DNA of 39,116 bases. Origin: Bacteroidales bacterium. GTDB taxonomy: Bacteria > Bacteroidota > Bacteroidia > Bacteroidales > Tenuifilaceae. The notes under the pieces were generated by a model, which was given only the letters and a program-made list of their open reading frames with translations, was not told the DNA's origin and did not search any database. The stretch covers positions 1 to 39,116 of the forward strand of contig RPRQ01000042.1 in assembly GCA_003818205.1 (NCBI GenBank), read 5' to 3'. Position numbers and translations under genes: made by a program. Shown in pieces: positions 1 through 8,101 of the stretch; position 1 is the first letter of the stretch, and every line of letters begins with the position of its first letter.

Positions 1-51
1 ACATTTATCATCTTTTTAGAATATTCCTTAAAAAGGGATAAACAAAATGTA

Positions 52-101
52 GGGCTAAAGCCCATCGAACTTAATGATTACAGCCTCCGCCTTAAAAGGC
101 T
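52..101. repeat. REP-like palindromes in the gene-free region 1-478
   Basis: The first 478 bases hold no credible gene. Within them lie two short palindromes: GGGCTAAAGCCC (52-63) and a GCCTT-AA-AAGGC hairpin (89-100). This is the look of short dispersed intergenic repeats in Bacteroidota (inference). The rest of the stretch is AT-rich and should hold the hppA promoter, but no clean TTTG/TAnnTTTG pair could be placed. Confidence 0.4.
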
Positions 102-478
102 GAGTTATTGATTCAACCCTTAAATCGCATTTATAATTGATATCTTCCGTAATAATTCATAGAATCTCTAGGTAAACAGGTGACGAATTGTTTTCAAAAG
201 CTCAATTTGACAGAGAAATATTCTTTACGACTTACACCATAAATGGCAGATTGTATCTATTTTTTAAAAATTCTCCTTTCGTATATATCTGAAATAGTGG
301 CAGAAGAAAAAAATTATATGTTTAAAATCATATCAACGAATAAAACTCTAATTTTTTTGCAAAATATTTTTTTTATATTTAAAACGTGGGAAAAGTTGTC
401 TTTTCGAAACCTAAATCACTAAGAACTAACTCATAAATAACTCAAACAAATTTATTAACTAACTAAAAAAGAGAAAAA

Positions 479-2743
479 ATGATGCCTTCAGTATTTTGGT
501 TGGTACCTGTTTGCTCTGCATTAGCATTAGGCTTTGCTTACTATTTCTTTAAAGAAATGATGAAAGCCGATGAGGGAACAGATACAATGAAAAAAATTGC
601 ACTTCACGTGCGGACAGGTGCGATGGCGTACCTTAGACAGCAGTACAAGGTTGTGGGTATTGTGTTTGTTATTTTAACCCTTATTTTCGTACTTCTTGCC
701 TACGTTTTAAAGATTCAGAACCCTTGGGTGCCTTTTGCATTCATCACAGGAGGTTTCTTTAGCGGTCTATCAGGTTACTTTGGAATGAAGACGGCTACTT
801 ACGCTTCAGCACGTGCTGCAAATGCTGCACAGAAATCGCTGAACGATGGTCTTAAAATTGCTTTCCGTTCAGGTGCAGTAATGGGTTTAGTTGTAGTAGG
901 TTTAGGCTTGTTAGATATCTCAATATGGTTTTGGTTTCTAAACCATTTTATAGGAGCATTAGATAGCACAACTGATGCTTCAATACTCAACGACCAGTCA
1001 ATGAAGCTGATTATCATCACAACAACAACCCTTACTTTCGGGATGGGTGCTTCAACCCAAGCGTTATTTGCACGTGTAGGTGGTGGTATCTTCACAAAAG
1101 CAGCTGACGTAGGTGCTGACCTTGTAGGTAAAGTAGAAGCGGGTATTCCTGAGGATGATCCACGCAACCCTGCTACTATTGCCGATAACGTAGGTGATAA
1201 CGTAGGTGATGTAGCTGGTATGGGCGCTGACCTTTACGAATCATATTGCGGTGCGATTTTATCTACTGCTGCACTTGGTGCATCTGGTTTTACTTTAGTT
1301 GGTTTAACTGCAGCAGGTTTTGCTTATACTAGCGAACAAGCTTCTGCAATACAGTTTAACGCTGTAATAGCGCCGATGTTAATAGCAGCCGTTGGAATAA
1401 TCCTTTCAATTCTTGGTATTTTCATGGTACGTACAAAAGAAGGTGCTTCGCAGAAACAGCTGCTTGCAGCCTTAGGACGTGGGGTTAATATAAGCTCAGT
1501 CTTAATTGCCATTTTTTCTTTTTTAATCCTAATGTATCTTGATTTACCGAACTATACTGGAATTTGGTTGTCGATGGTCATAGGATTACTTGCTGGTATT
1601 GGTATAGGTAAATCAACTGAATACTATACTTCATCAGCCTACAAGCCAACCCAGAGGATAGCAGAATCGACTCAAACAGGCCCTGCAACGGTTATTATCA
1701 ATGGTATTGGTATTGGAATGATTTCAGTTGCTATTCCTGTTCTAATTGTTAGCGCTGCTATTATTTTTGCATTCCTTTTTGCCGCTGGTTTCCATTTCGA
1801 GAATATTGGCATGGGTCTTTACGGTATTGCTATTGCTGCTGTAGGTATGCTTTCAACTTTGGGTATTACTCTTGCTACTGACGCTTACGGCCCAATTGCC
1901 GATAATGCTGGTGGAAATGCTGAAATGAGTCACCTAGGACCAGAGGTTCGCAAGCGTACAGATGCTCTTGATACTCTTGGTAATACAACTGCTGCTACGG
2001 GTAAGGGTTTTGCAATAGGTTCAGCTGCTTTAACAGCATTAGCTCTTTTAGCAGCTTACATCGAGGAGATTAAGGTTGCCCTTGCGCGTTTACCCGAGAA
2101 AGCACAAGCATTTGCTGAAACAGTTGGTAAAGATATCCATAATGCTTCTATAACTGATATTATGCATTATTATCATGTTGATCTAATGAATCCCCGTGTT
2201 TTGGTTGGTGCTTTCTTAGGCTCAATGGCCGCATTCCTTTTCTGCGGATTAACCATGACCGCTGTTGGTCGTGCTGCGCAGAAAATGGTTGAAGAGGTTC
2301 GTCGTCAGTTCAGAGAGATTAAAGGGATTCTTGAAGGAACTGGGGAGCCCGATTATGCTCGTTGCGTAGAAATATCTACCAAAGGTGCACAAAAGGAAAT
2401 GTTATTCCCTTCACTTTTAGCTATAGCTATTCCTGTTGTTGTAGGTATTCTTTTCGGTGTAGCCGGTGTAATGGGTTTGCTACTCGGAAGTATTGCAACA
2501 GGATTCATTCTTGCTATTTTCATGGCAAATGCTGGTGGTTCATGGGACAATGCCAAAAAATATATTGAGGAAGGTCATTATGGTGGAAAAGGTTCAGAAG
2601 CTCACAAGGCTGCTGTAACTGGTGATACCGTTGGCGATCCATTCAAGGATACATCAGGTCCAAGTCTAAATATTCTTATTAAGCTTATGAGTATGGTATC
2701 AATCGTTGTGGTTGGTGTTACTCTAGCATACGCTTTGATGTAA
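479..2743 (+). CDS. hppA: Membrane-bound proton/sodium-translocating pyrophosphatase
   Basis: A polytopic inner-membrane enzyme that hydrolyses pyrophosphate and uses the energy to pump H+ and/or Na+ out of the cytoplasm. At 754 aa it has the usual bacterial length. The pyrophosphate/Mg-binding signature [19 protein letters not shown] lies at about residues 225-245, followed by [10 protein letters not shown]. The [10 protein letters not shown] motif (about 501-510) has Ala where K+-independent enzymes have Lys, so this is the K+-dependent class. The Glu in DLYESY is the position found in Na+-pumping and dual Na+/H+ members (family knowledge; the ion is inferred). ATG codons at 479 and 482 are both possible starts. 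The gene is monocistronic, with a hairpin terminator just downstream. Confidence 0.97.
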   Translation: MMPSVFWLVPVCSALALGFAYYFFKEMMKADEGTDTMKKIALHVRTGAMAYLRQQYKVVGIVFVILTLIFVLLAYVLKIQNPWVPFAFITGGFFSGLSGYFGMKTATYASARAANAAQKSLNDGLKIAFRSGAVMGLVVVGLGLLDISIWFWFLNHFIGALDSTTDASILNDQSMKLIIITTTTLTFGMGASTQALFARVGGGIFTKAADVGADLVGKVEAGIPEDDPRNPATIADNVGDNVGDVAGMGADLYESYCGAILSTAALGASGFTLVGLTAAGFAYTSEQASAIQFNAVIAPMLIAAVGIILSILGIFMVRTKEGASQKQLLAALGRGVNISSVLIAIFSFLILMYLDLPNYTGIWLSMVIGLLAGIGIGKSTEYYTSSAYKPTQRIAESTQTGPATVIINGIGIGMISVAIPVLIVSAAIIFAFLFAAGFHFENIGMGLYGIAIAAVGMLSTLGITLATDAYGPIADNAGGNAEMSHLGPEVRKRTDALDTLGNTTAATGKGFAIGSAALTALALLAAYIEEIKVALARLPEKAQAFAETVGKDIHNASITDIMHYYHVDLMNPRVLVGAFLGSMAAFLFCGLTMTAVGRAAQKMVEEVRRQFREIKGILEGTGEPDYARCVEISTKGAQKEMLFPSLLAIAIPVVVGILFGVAGVMGLLLGSIATGFILAIFMANAGGSWDNAKKYIEEGHYGGKGSEAHKAAVTGDTVGDPFKDTSGPSLNILIKLMSMVSIVVVGVTLAYALM

Positions 2744-2765
2744 AATTACTTGTTTTGACATTAAT

Positions 2766-2792
2766 AGAAGCCGAAGAAAAACTTCGGCTTCT
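2766..2792 (+). terminator. Rho-independent-type terminator after hppA
   Basis: Perfect 11-bp stem AGAAGCCGAAG / CTTCGGCTTCT with a short A-rich loop, followed by a T-containing tail. It lies 23 bases after the hppA stop. Confidence 0.85.
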
Positions 2793-2862
2793 CTGTTTTA
2801 AACGTATGAAGTTTAAGCATTATTAGCAATCTTTGTACAATGAAAATATTAAAAATTCTTCT

Positions 2863-3603
2863 ATGAGAGGTTCTATTCTGTTAGGCTTAGCATTGCTGCA
2901 AATCATGATATTTGGACAAAGCGTTATGGCGCAAGAGAATTTCATTTATCTGTTTGATGGTACGCAGGTAAAAAGTCGAATTGTAGATATCCGCGATCCT
3001 TTTACCAAAAAGTCATATTTTATTGCGGATTCAGGGAGATATAGCGCCGAATTGGTAAAGTTTTATAGCAATGAGAATGGTTTTTTTGCGAATACCCGAA
3101 GGCTTAATTTTTCAGGCTCATCCATTTTCATAAGCAGAGTAATTGTGGGTAAGGTCAACCTTTACGAAAGGGTAAAGTTGCATGCTACGCCAGGGAATTT
3201 TGGAACGAATGGTGTTTATAGCCCTGGGGCTACAGGGGTTACGATTAAAAACTACTACAATATAGGGTTTGGCGATCTAAGGAAAGCAACCTATAAAAAT
3301 TTAGCAATGGACTTAGGTGATAATCCTGAGAGCATGAAAAACCTAGCTAAATATCATAATTATACAAGAGTTCAAACGGTTATGTCGATAATCGGAGGAG
3401 CATTGATAGCAAGTGGAATAATATCATACTATATAAAAACAAAAGATGTTAATTACGATGATCCCAACCACAAAGACCCCGATGTAAAACCAAGTATAGG
3501 TTTTATAGTGGCAGGTGCCGGTTGTATTGGTGTTAGCTACTATATTTCTTTCCCAAAACGCGATCGCCTGAAGAGGGTAGTTGAAAACTACAATTGGAAT
3601 TAG
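2863..3603 (+). CDS. Exported protein of unknown function
   Basis: Not recognised. The frame is open from a TTG at 2833, but the ATG at 2863 (246 aa) places a clean signal peptide at the N terminus (hydrophobic core, then SVMA|QE), so that start is preferred. The mature part begins with a short beta-rich segment (FIYLFDGTQVKSRIVDI). Two probable membrane or hydrophobic helices follow near the C terminus (around MSIIGGALIASGIISYYI and SIGFIVAGAGCIGVSYYI), separated by an acidic loop rich in Asp and Lys. It stands alone between hppA (same strand) and a convergent gene. Probably an envelope protein typical of Bacteroidota. Confidence 0.7.
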   Translation: MRGSILLGLALLQIMIFGQSVMAQENFIYLFDGTQVKSRIVDIRDPFTKKSYFIADSGRYSAELVKFYSNENGFFANTRRLNFSGSSIFISRVIVGKVNLYERVKLHATPGNFGTNGVYSPGATGVTIKNYYNIGFGDLRKATYKNLAMDLGDNPESMKNLAKYHNYTRVQTVMSIIGGALIASGIISYYIKTKDVNYDDPNHKDPDVKPSIGFIVAGAGCIGVSYYISFPKRDRLKRVVENYNWN

Positions 3604-3701
3604 AAAGAGCTGTAGTTTAGCTTAGCGCTGCACCTTGGATTAGTGACACTTTTTAACTTTGCGACTTAGTGGCAAATCTTTTTCAACTACGAAGGCTCTA
3701 A

Positions 3702-3740
3702 CCTGTCCGCCGTAAAAAACTTTTTACTTTGGCAGGCGGG
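3702..3740. repeat. Hairpin repeat between convergent genes
   Basis: Imperfect palindrome with GTAAAAA / TTTTTAC as the inner stem and CCTG-CC / GG-CAGG outside. It resembles the CCTGTCTGCC-type repeats at 6191 and 6651. It could act as a terminator for the two convergent genes, or be a REP copy. Confidence 0.45.
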
Positions 3741-3787
3741 AACACAATGGAAACACTAAGATTAACACGTTATTCTAGACTACAACC

Positions 3788-4552
3788 TCAGAAATCTATA
3801 ACAACCTGACCTTGAACAACCTTGAAAACCTGCCAGGTATCCCCTTTTAAATTGGTAGGCATATGGAAGGTATTAAGCAGTTTATTGTTCCCGTAAACCC
3901 ATACGGTTGCCTTTGAACTCGATAAAGGTGGGGCAGAACGGCTAACTTTTGCAGAGTAGTTGTATATAAAATAGGTGTATTCACTTTCGGGGCTAAGCTG
4001 CGAAATGGTAATTGTCTCAGGCCCATAGCCATCCATATCATCCCTGTCGAGTTGTCCTGTGCCATCGTTTAGCACTCTTGTATTTCTGAAACTAATATGG
4101 TAAGCGTTTGATTTTACCAAATGGGCATCAATATCTTCGGGTTGTTGATCCCATGAGAGCGCTACCCTGAATTGATCTATATCCATAACGGTTGATACAA
4201 AATAACGATTCCGAAGAATTGTTTCGACGACTACATCAATTTCTATAAGCGCGCTAATGTACCCCGTTTTCTTAAAAACAGCTTTTAGCGGTCCATCGGG
4301 CTGACGAGGGAAAATAACACTTCCTTCAGAGTCGGTACTGTAAGAGCCAACGTTTTCGATCATGACAAATGCGTCTGAAACGGGATCGCCTGTAAGGACA
4401 TCGAAGAAGCGAATGGTAAAACTGTTGTTATCCTGTTCAATGAAAACATCCTCCAAAACATTTTTCTGCTGTGCGCCAAGCGGAGGAAATATAGAGATAA
4501 GTATCAGCGAGGACATTACTTTAACTAGTCCCATAGATTGATTAATTAACAA
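3788..4552 (-). CDS. Secreted protein with carboxypeptidase-regulatory-like and YfaP (DUF2135)-like domains
   Basis: 254 aa with an N-terminal signal peptide (core LVKVMSSLILISIFPPLGAQ). Residues about 40-110 look like a CarboxypepD_reg/CnaB-type beta-sandwich (DVLTGDPVSDAFVMIENVGS, then a GYISALIEID strand). Residues about 130-250 resemble YfaP/DUF2135: an 'ALSWDQQPEDIDAHLV' strand, then 'DRDDMDGYGPETITI', the DxxDGxGPE pattern of that family. Role unknown; presumably periplasmic or surface-located. A second ATG at codon 7 also leaves the signal peptide intact. Transcribed on its own, following the nuclease-like gene on the same strand. Confidence 0.75.
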   Translation of the reverse strand: MLINQSMGLVKVMSSLILISIFPPLGAQQKNVLEDVFIEQDNNSFTIRFFDVLTGDPVSDAFVMIENVGSYSTDSEGSVIFPRQPDGPLKAVFKKTGYISALIEIDVVVETILRNRYFVSTVMDIDQFRVALSWDQQPEDIDAHLVKSNAYHISFRNTRVLNDGTGQLDRDDMDGYGPETITISQLSPESEYTYFIYNYSAKVSRSAPPLSSSKATVWVYGNNKLLNTFHMPTNLKGDTWQVFKVVQGQVVIDF

Positions 4553-4627
4553 GTTGTTTCACATCTAACAGAAAGCGCATTTGCTGAGTTTTCGTGGTAG
4601 TATTGCAGATATGCAATGAAGTTCTGT

Positions 4628-5218
4628 TTAAGAACGCTTTTTTATCTCATCCCGAATTTTTGATGCTTTCTCGTAATCTTCATTGAGGACAGCCTCTTCG
4701 AGTGCAATTTTGAGCTCCGACAGCGACATCTTACCGTATATGGCAGAGTCAGAACTCTCCCTCCTATCTGGAGCAGATGCTTTCTCTACCTCCTCCTCCG
4801 TTCCGTCAAATTCAAGAATTATGCCAGCCTTTTCGATGATCTCCTCGGTGGTGTATATTGGGCATTTAAAACGAAGTGCGAGGGCAATTGCATCGGAAGT
4901 GCGAGCATCGATGTAAACCTCTTTTTTCCCATTGTCACAGTGTAGTTTTGAGAAGAAAACACCCTCTTCGAGCTTGTAAATTTGAACTTCAATTATCTCA
5001 ATGGAGTATGATTTTGCAAAATTGAGAAATAAGTCGTGGGTAAGAGGACGTGGTGGAGTGAGCCCTTCGATTTGAATAGCGATAGATTGCGCCTCAAACC
5101 CTCCAATGATGATTGGGATTCGTCTTTTTCCTTCCTCTTCGCTAAGCACTAGTGCGTATGCTCCTGATTGTGTTTGGCTGTAAGAAATACCCAGAACGTT
5201 CAGCTTCACTTTGCCCAT
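4628..5218 (-). CDS. Bifunctional nuclease (DUF151) family protein with UvrB/UvrC motif
   Basis: 196 aa. Residues 1-135 match the bifunctional nuclease (BFN/DUF151) domain: GISYSQTQSGAYALVLSEEE, RRIPIIIGGFEAQSIA, and DARTSDAIALALRFKCPIY. The C-terminal ~35 residues (LSELKIALEEAVLNEDYEKA...RDEIKK) form a UvrB/UvrC (UVR) helical hairpin, a common fusion in Bacteroidota. In plants the domain has reported RNase/DNase activity; the bacterial role is not established. It stands alone, divergent from rplU-rpmA, with 278 bases of shared upstream region. The start is the only ATG that gives a full domain. Confidence 0.92.
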   Translation of the reverse strand: MGKVKLNVLGISYSQTQSGAYALVLSEEEGKRRIPIIIGGFEAQSIAIQIEGLTPPRPLTHDLFLNFAKSYSIEIIEVQIYKLEEGVFFSKLHCDNGKKEVYIDARTSDAIALALRFKCPIYTTEEIIEKAGIILEFDGTEEEVEKASAPDRRESSDSAIYGKMSLSELKIALEEAVLNEDYEKASKIRDEIKKRS

Positions 5219-5428
5219 ACCATTTTAATCTTTATCGATGTTTCTAAATAATACAAACCTAATCGAATTTAGTTTAAAATACAAGTAGGAAACTTTAAAA
5301 TGGTTTATCAACTTTATATGAACAAAATGGTAATTAATCAAAGATGGTGTAATTTAATTGATTTTATTACCTTTGTCCCCTTGAATATAAAGGGCTTCAG
5401 TTAAAAGTAAAAAAATGATTGATAATTC

Positions 5429-5459
5429 TTTGCGAATTATTATAACTTTTATACTTTTG
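5429..5459 (+). promoter_or_regulatory. Bacteroidota-type promoter for rplU-rpmA
   Basis: TTTG at 5429-5432, a 19-base spacer, then TACTTTTG at 5452-5459. This is an exact match to the Bacteroidota sigma-ABfr pattern (TTTG-N19-TAnnTTTG). Transcription would begin about 30 bases before the rplU ATG. A second -7-like box (TACCTTTG) lies near 5370. Confidence 0.75.
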
Positions 5460-5496
5460 CAAGCCCAAAAGTGTTGAACAAACATAAAGAAATAAG

Positions 5497-5808
5497 ATGT
5501 ACGCAATTGTAGATATAGCTGGTCAGCAGTTCAAGGTTGAAAAAGACCAGAAAGTATTCGTTCACCGTCAGGAAGGTGAAGAAGGAACTGAACTAAGTTT
5601 CGAAAAGGTTTTGCTTGTTGATAATGATGGTAAGGTAACTCTAGGTAAGCCAGAAGTAAAAAATGCAAAAGTAACTGCAAAGATACTTGCACATGTAAAA
5701 GGCGACAAGGTTATCATCTTCAAGAAAAATAGACGCAAAGGGTATAAGCTAAAAAGAGGACATCGTCAAAGCTTTACTCAAATTCAGATTGCAGAAATCG
5801 TTGCATAA
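5497..5808 (+). CDS. rplU: 50S ribosomal protein L21
   Basis: 103 aa, full length for L21, a 23S rRNA-binding protein of the large subunit. It begins with [18 protein letters not shown] and ends with the basic [16 protein letters not shown] segment characteristic of L21. It is first in the conserved rplU-rpmA operon, 20 bases before rpmA, behind a consensus promoter. Confidence 0.98.
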   Translation: MYAIVDIAGQQFKVEKDQKVFVHRQEGEEGTELSFEKVLLVDNDGKVTLGKPEVKNAKVTAKILAHVKGDKVIIFKKNRRKGYKLKRGHRQSFTQIQIAEIVA

Positions 5809-5828
5809 ACATTCAAAAATATTAAGCA

Positions 5829-6089
5829 ATGGCACACAAAAAAGGAGCCGGTAGTACAAGAAACGGTAGGGAGTCGCATAGTAAGAGACTAGGCGTAAAA
5901 CTCTTTGGTGGTCAAACTGCCAAAGCTGGTAGCATTCTAGTTCGTCAGCGTGGAACAGTACATAATCCAGGTGTAAATGTTGGTATTGGTAAGGATCATA
6001 CCCTTTATGCCCTTGTTGATGGAATCGTATCTTTCCGTAAAAAAGCTGATTCTAAATCATTCGTATCAGTTCTTCCAGTGGAAGAATAG
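5829..6089 (+). CDS. rpmA: 50S ribosomal protein L27
   Basis: 86 aa. It begins [16 protein letters not shown], the conserved L27 N terminus that reaches toward the peptidyl-transferase centre. There is no Firmicutes-type N-terminal prosequence to cleave. Central segment [20 protein letters not shown] and [20 protein letters not shown] are diagnostic. Co-transcribed with rplU and closed by a strong hairpin terminator. Confidence 0.98.
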   Translation: MAHKKGAGSTRNGRESHSKRLGVKLFGGQTAKAGSILVRQRGTVHNPGVNVGIGKDHTLYALVDGIVSFRKKADSKSFVSVLPVEE

Positions 6090-6114
6090 GGATATAATTT
6101 TTTTACTTAATTTT

Positions 6115-6165
6115 AGTCTCCTGTTCATATCGCCGATTCGGCGAAGATCAGGAGGCTATTTTTTT
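6115..6165 (+). terminator. Terminator after rpmA
   Basis: Long two-part hairpin: outer AGTCTCCTG / CAGGAGGCT with a G-T pair, inner TCGCCGA / TTCGGCGA, followed by a run of T. It separates the ribosomal operon from the inserted element that follows. Confidence 0.85.
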
Positions 6166-6184
6166 AAATACATAGTTCAATAGA

Positions 6185-6693
6185 GATTTGAGAACAAGCC
6201 TGTCTGCCGACAGGCAGGGATTAACGATTAATTATTTAAGATGTTCAAGTAATGAATAAATCTGAATTAGAAGAACGATTAATTGCTTTTTCAGTTTTTA
6301 TTATTGAAATAGTAAATGAAATGCCAAATACCAAAGCAGGCAATCATTTATCTGGTCAAATAGTTCGATCAGGAACGTCTGTATCACTTAACTATGGAGA
6401 GGCTCAAAGTGGTGAATCGAGAAGAGACTTTGTTCATAAAATTAAAGTTATACTTAAGGAATTAAGGGAAACTTATGTTTGTTTGAAGATTATACATAGA
6501 ACTAAACTTTATAAAGCGGAAGAAATTATCCAAACAGCATTGAAAGAAAACAATGAACTTATTTCGATATTTGTAAAAAGTGTTGAAACGGCTCAGAAGA
6601 ATATGGAGAATAAGATTGGTGTTGTTCGTTGAGTAATCTAAAATCATCATTCGTTAATCCCTGCCTGTCGGCAGACAGGCTTGTTCTTAAATC
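6185..6693 (+). mobile_element. IVS-like element: four-helix-bundle gene between long inverted repeats
   Basis: A 37-bp perfect inverted repeat (6191-6227 and 6651-6687), extended by GATTT/AAATC to about 42 of 43 positions, encloses exactly one gene of the 23S rRNA intervening-sequence protein family. Each arm is itself palindromic (GCCTGTC-TGCC-GACAGGC). Classical IVSs sit inside 23S rRNA and fold into a stem of such repeats that RNase III removes. This copy lies between the rpmA terminator and serS. That it is a mobile or excised unit is inference. Confidence 0.6.
6252..6632 (+). CDS. Four-helix bundle protein (23S rRNA intervening-sequence protein family)
   Basis: 126 aa, the usual length of the four-helix-bundle/IVP family (PF05635-type). 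Recognisable segments are RLIAFSVFIIEIVNEMP, the GNHLSGQIVRSGTSVSLNYGEAQ hallmark (family pattern: Q..RS..S...N..E), and SRRDFVHKIKVILKELRET. The family forms pentameric helical bundles. Its function is unresolved, although its members are tied to rRNA intervening sequences and to other inserted loci. It sits between 37-bp inverted repeats, and the reading frame is intact. Confidence 0.9.
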   Translation: MNKSELEERLIAFSVFIIEIVNEMPNTKAGNHLSGQIVRSGTSVSLNYGEAQSGESRRDFVHKIKVILKELRETYVCLKIIHRTKLYKAEEIIQTALKENNELISIFVKSVETAQKNMENKIGVVR

Positions 6694-6745
6694 AAATTAA
6701 TAACTGATAAACCTCACAGCATCATAATATTTAAACCCTAGGGTT

Positions 6746-8020
6746 ATGCTAACACTCAAAGTAATTCGCGAAAGCAAAGATGAAGTAATTAAACGCCTTG
6801 CTGTTAAGAACTTCGATGGGAAAGAGATAATTGAAAAAGTCATCGCGCTTGACGATGAACGAAAGTCATTTCAACATGAATTAGATAATAATCTTGCAGA
6901 GCAAAACAGTATTGCAAAGCAAATAGGAAAACTTTTTTCGGAAGGAAAATCTGAAGAAGCTAATGCGGCTAAGCAAAAGACTGCTGATCTTAAGGAGCAA
7001 TCAAAACTTTTAGCGCAAAAATTCTCCGATGCTGAAAAGGCTTTAAACCAAACGCTTGTTAAGATTCCTAATCTTCCACATGCTTCCGTGCCCCTTGGAC
7101 ATGGTGCAAACGATAACGTTGAGGTTCGTTCAGGAGGGTCAATTCCTAAACTTCATGAAGGAGCACTGCCACACTGGGAACTAACCAAGAAGTACGATAT
7201 AATTGATTTTGAACTTGGTGTTAAACTTACTGGAGCAGGATTTCCAGTTTATAAAGGTAAAGGAGCAAAACTTCAACGTGCTCTCATCAACTTTTTCTTA
7301 GATGAGAATACTGCTGCTGGGTATCAGGAAATTCAACCTCCATTGATGGTTAATGAGGATTCTGGCTATGGTACTGGTCAACTACCCGATAAAGATAGTC
7401 AGATGTACCATGTTGGATTGGATAACTTCTACTTGATTCCTACTGCTGAGGTTCCTGTTACCAATATATATCGCGATGTTGTTCTTAATGCTACGCAGTT
7501 TCCAATTAAGATGACAGCTTATACCCCTTGCTTCCGTCGTGAGGCAGGTTCTTACGGTAAAGATGTGCGTGGGTTAAACCGTCTGCATCAATTTGATAAG
7601 GTTGAGATTGTTCAGCTACAGCATCCTGAGAAATCCTATGAAACGTTAGAGGAGATGGTTTCGCATGTTGAGAATATATTGAAGAAACTGGAATTACCCT
7701 ACAGAATTCTTAGACTTTGCGGTGGTGATATGAGTTTTACCTCAGCATTGACCTACGATTTTGAGGTTTACTCAGCTGGGCAAGAGAAATGGCTAGAGGT
7801 TAGCTCAACATCTAATTTTGAATCATTCCAAGCAAACAGAATGATGCTAAGATTTAAAGAGGATGGTGATAAGAAAACGCAAATTGCGCATACTTTAAAT
7901 GGCAGTGCACTTGCATTACCCCGTATTGTTGCCTCAATCCTTGAGAACAACCAAACACCTGATGGAATCCGTATCCCAAAGGTTCTTCAGAAGTTCTGTG
8001 GGTTTGACATGATTGACTAA
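6746..8020 (+). CDS. serS: Seryl-tRNA synthetase
   Basis: 424 aa cytoplasmic class II aminoacyl-tRNA synthetase charging tRNA-Ser. The N-terminal ~110 residues form the tRNA-binding antiparallel coiled coil (rich in Glu/Lys, 'LAEQNSIAKQIGKLFSEGKS'). The catalytic core includes GYQEIQPPLMVNEDSGYGTG, motif 2 'CFRREAGSYGKDVRGLNRLHQF' (about residues 264-285) and motif 3 'TLNGSALALPRIVASILENN' near the C terminus. Transcribed alone after the inserted IVS-like element; its own promoter is not obvious, so read-through or a degenerate promoter is possible. Confidence 0.98.
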   Translation: MLTLKVIRESKDEVIKRLAVKNFDGKEIIEKVIALDDERKSFQHELDNNLAEQNSIAKQIGKLFSEGKSEEANAAKQKTADLKEQSKLLAQKFSDAEKALNQTLVKIPNLPHASVPLGHGANDNVEVRSGGSIPKLHEGALPHWELTKKYDIIDFELGVKLTGAGFPVYKGKGAKLQRALINFFLDENTAAGYQEIQPPLMVNEDSGYGTGQLPDKDSQMYHVGLDNFYLIPTAEVPVTNIYRDVVLNATQFPIKMTAYTPCFRREAGSYGKDVRGLNRLHQFDKVEIVQLQHPEKSYETLEEMVSHVENILKKLELPYRILRLCGGDMSFTSALTYDFEVYSAGQEKWLEVSSTSNFESFQANRMMLRFKEDGDKKTQIAHTLNGSALALPRIVASILENNQTPDGIRIPKVLQKFCGFDMID

Positions 8021-8038
8021 TTAATTTTCTCTTAAAAT

Positions 8039-8077
8039 AAACATGTCAGGTCTATATGACCTGACATGTTTTTGTTT
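8039..8077. terminator. Bidirectional terminator between serS and the vWA gene
   Basis: Stem of about 14 bp (AAACATGTCAGGTC / GACCTGACATGTTT) around a TATAT loop with T-rich flanks on both strands. It sits between two convergent genes. Confidence 0.85.
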
Positions 8078-8101
8078 TTACTTATCAACTTGTCAACTTT
8101 T

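Noticed and set aside
799-1167. 122-aa minus-strand open frame inside hppA
   Set aside because: Antisense to the conserved pyrophosphatase core; no family features, and the composition mirrors the sense gene.
2833-2862. TTG start at 2833 for the exported protein
   Set aside because: It would put ten polar residues ahead of a good signal peptide; the ATG at 2863 is better.
6185-6693. Part of a 23S rRNA gene around the four-helix-bundle gene
   Set aside because: No rRNA-like sequence flanks the element; rpmA and serS lie on either side.
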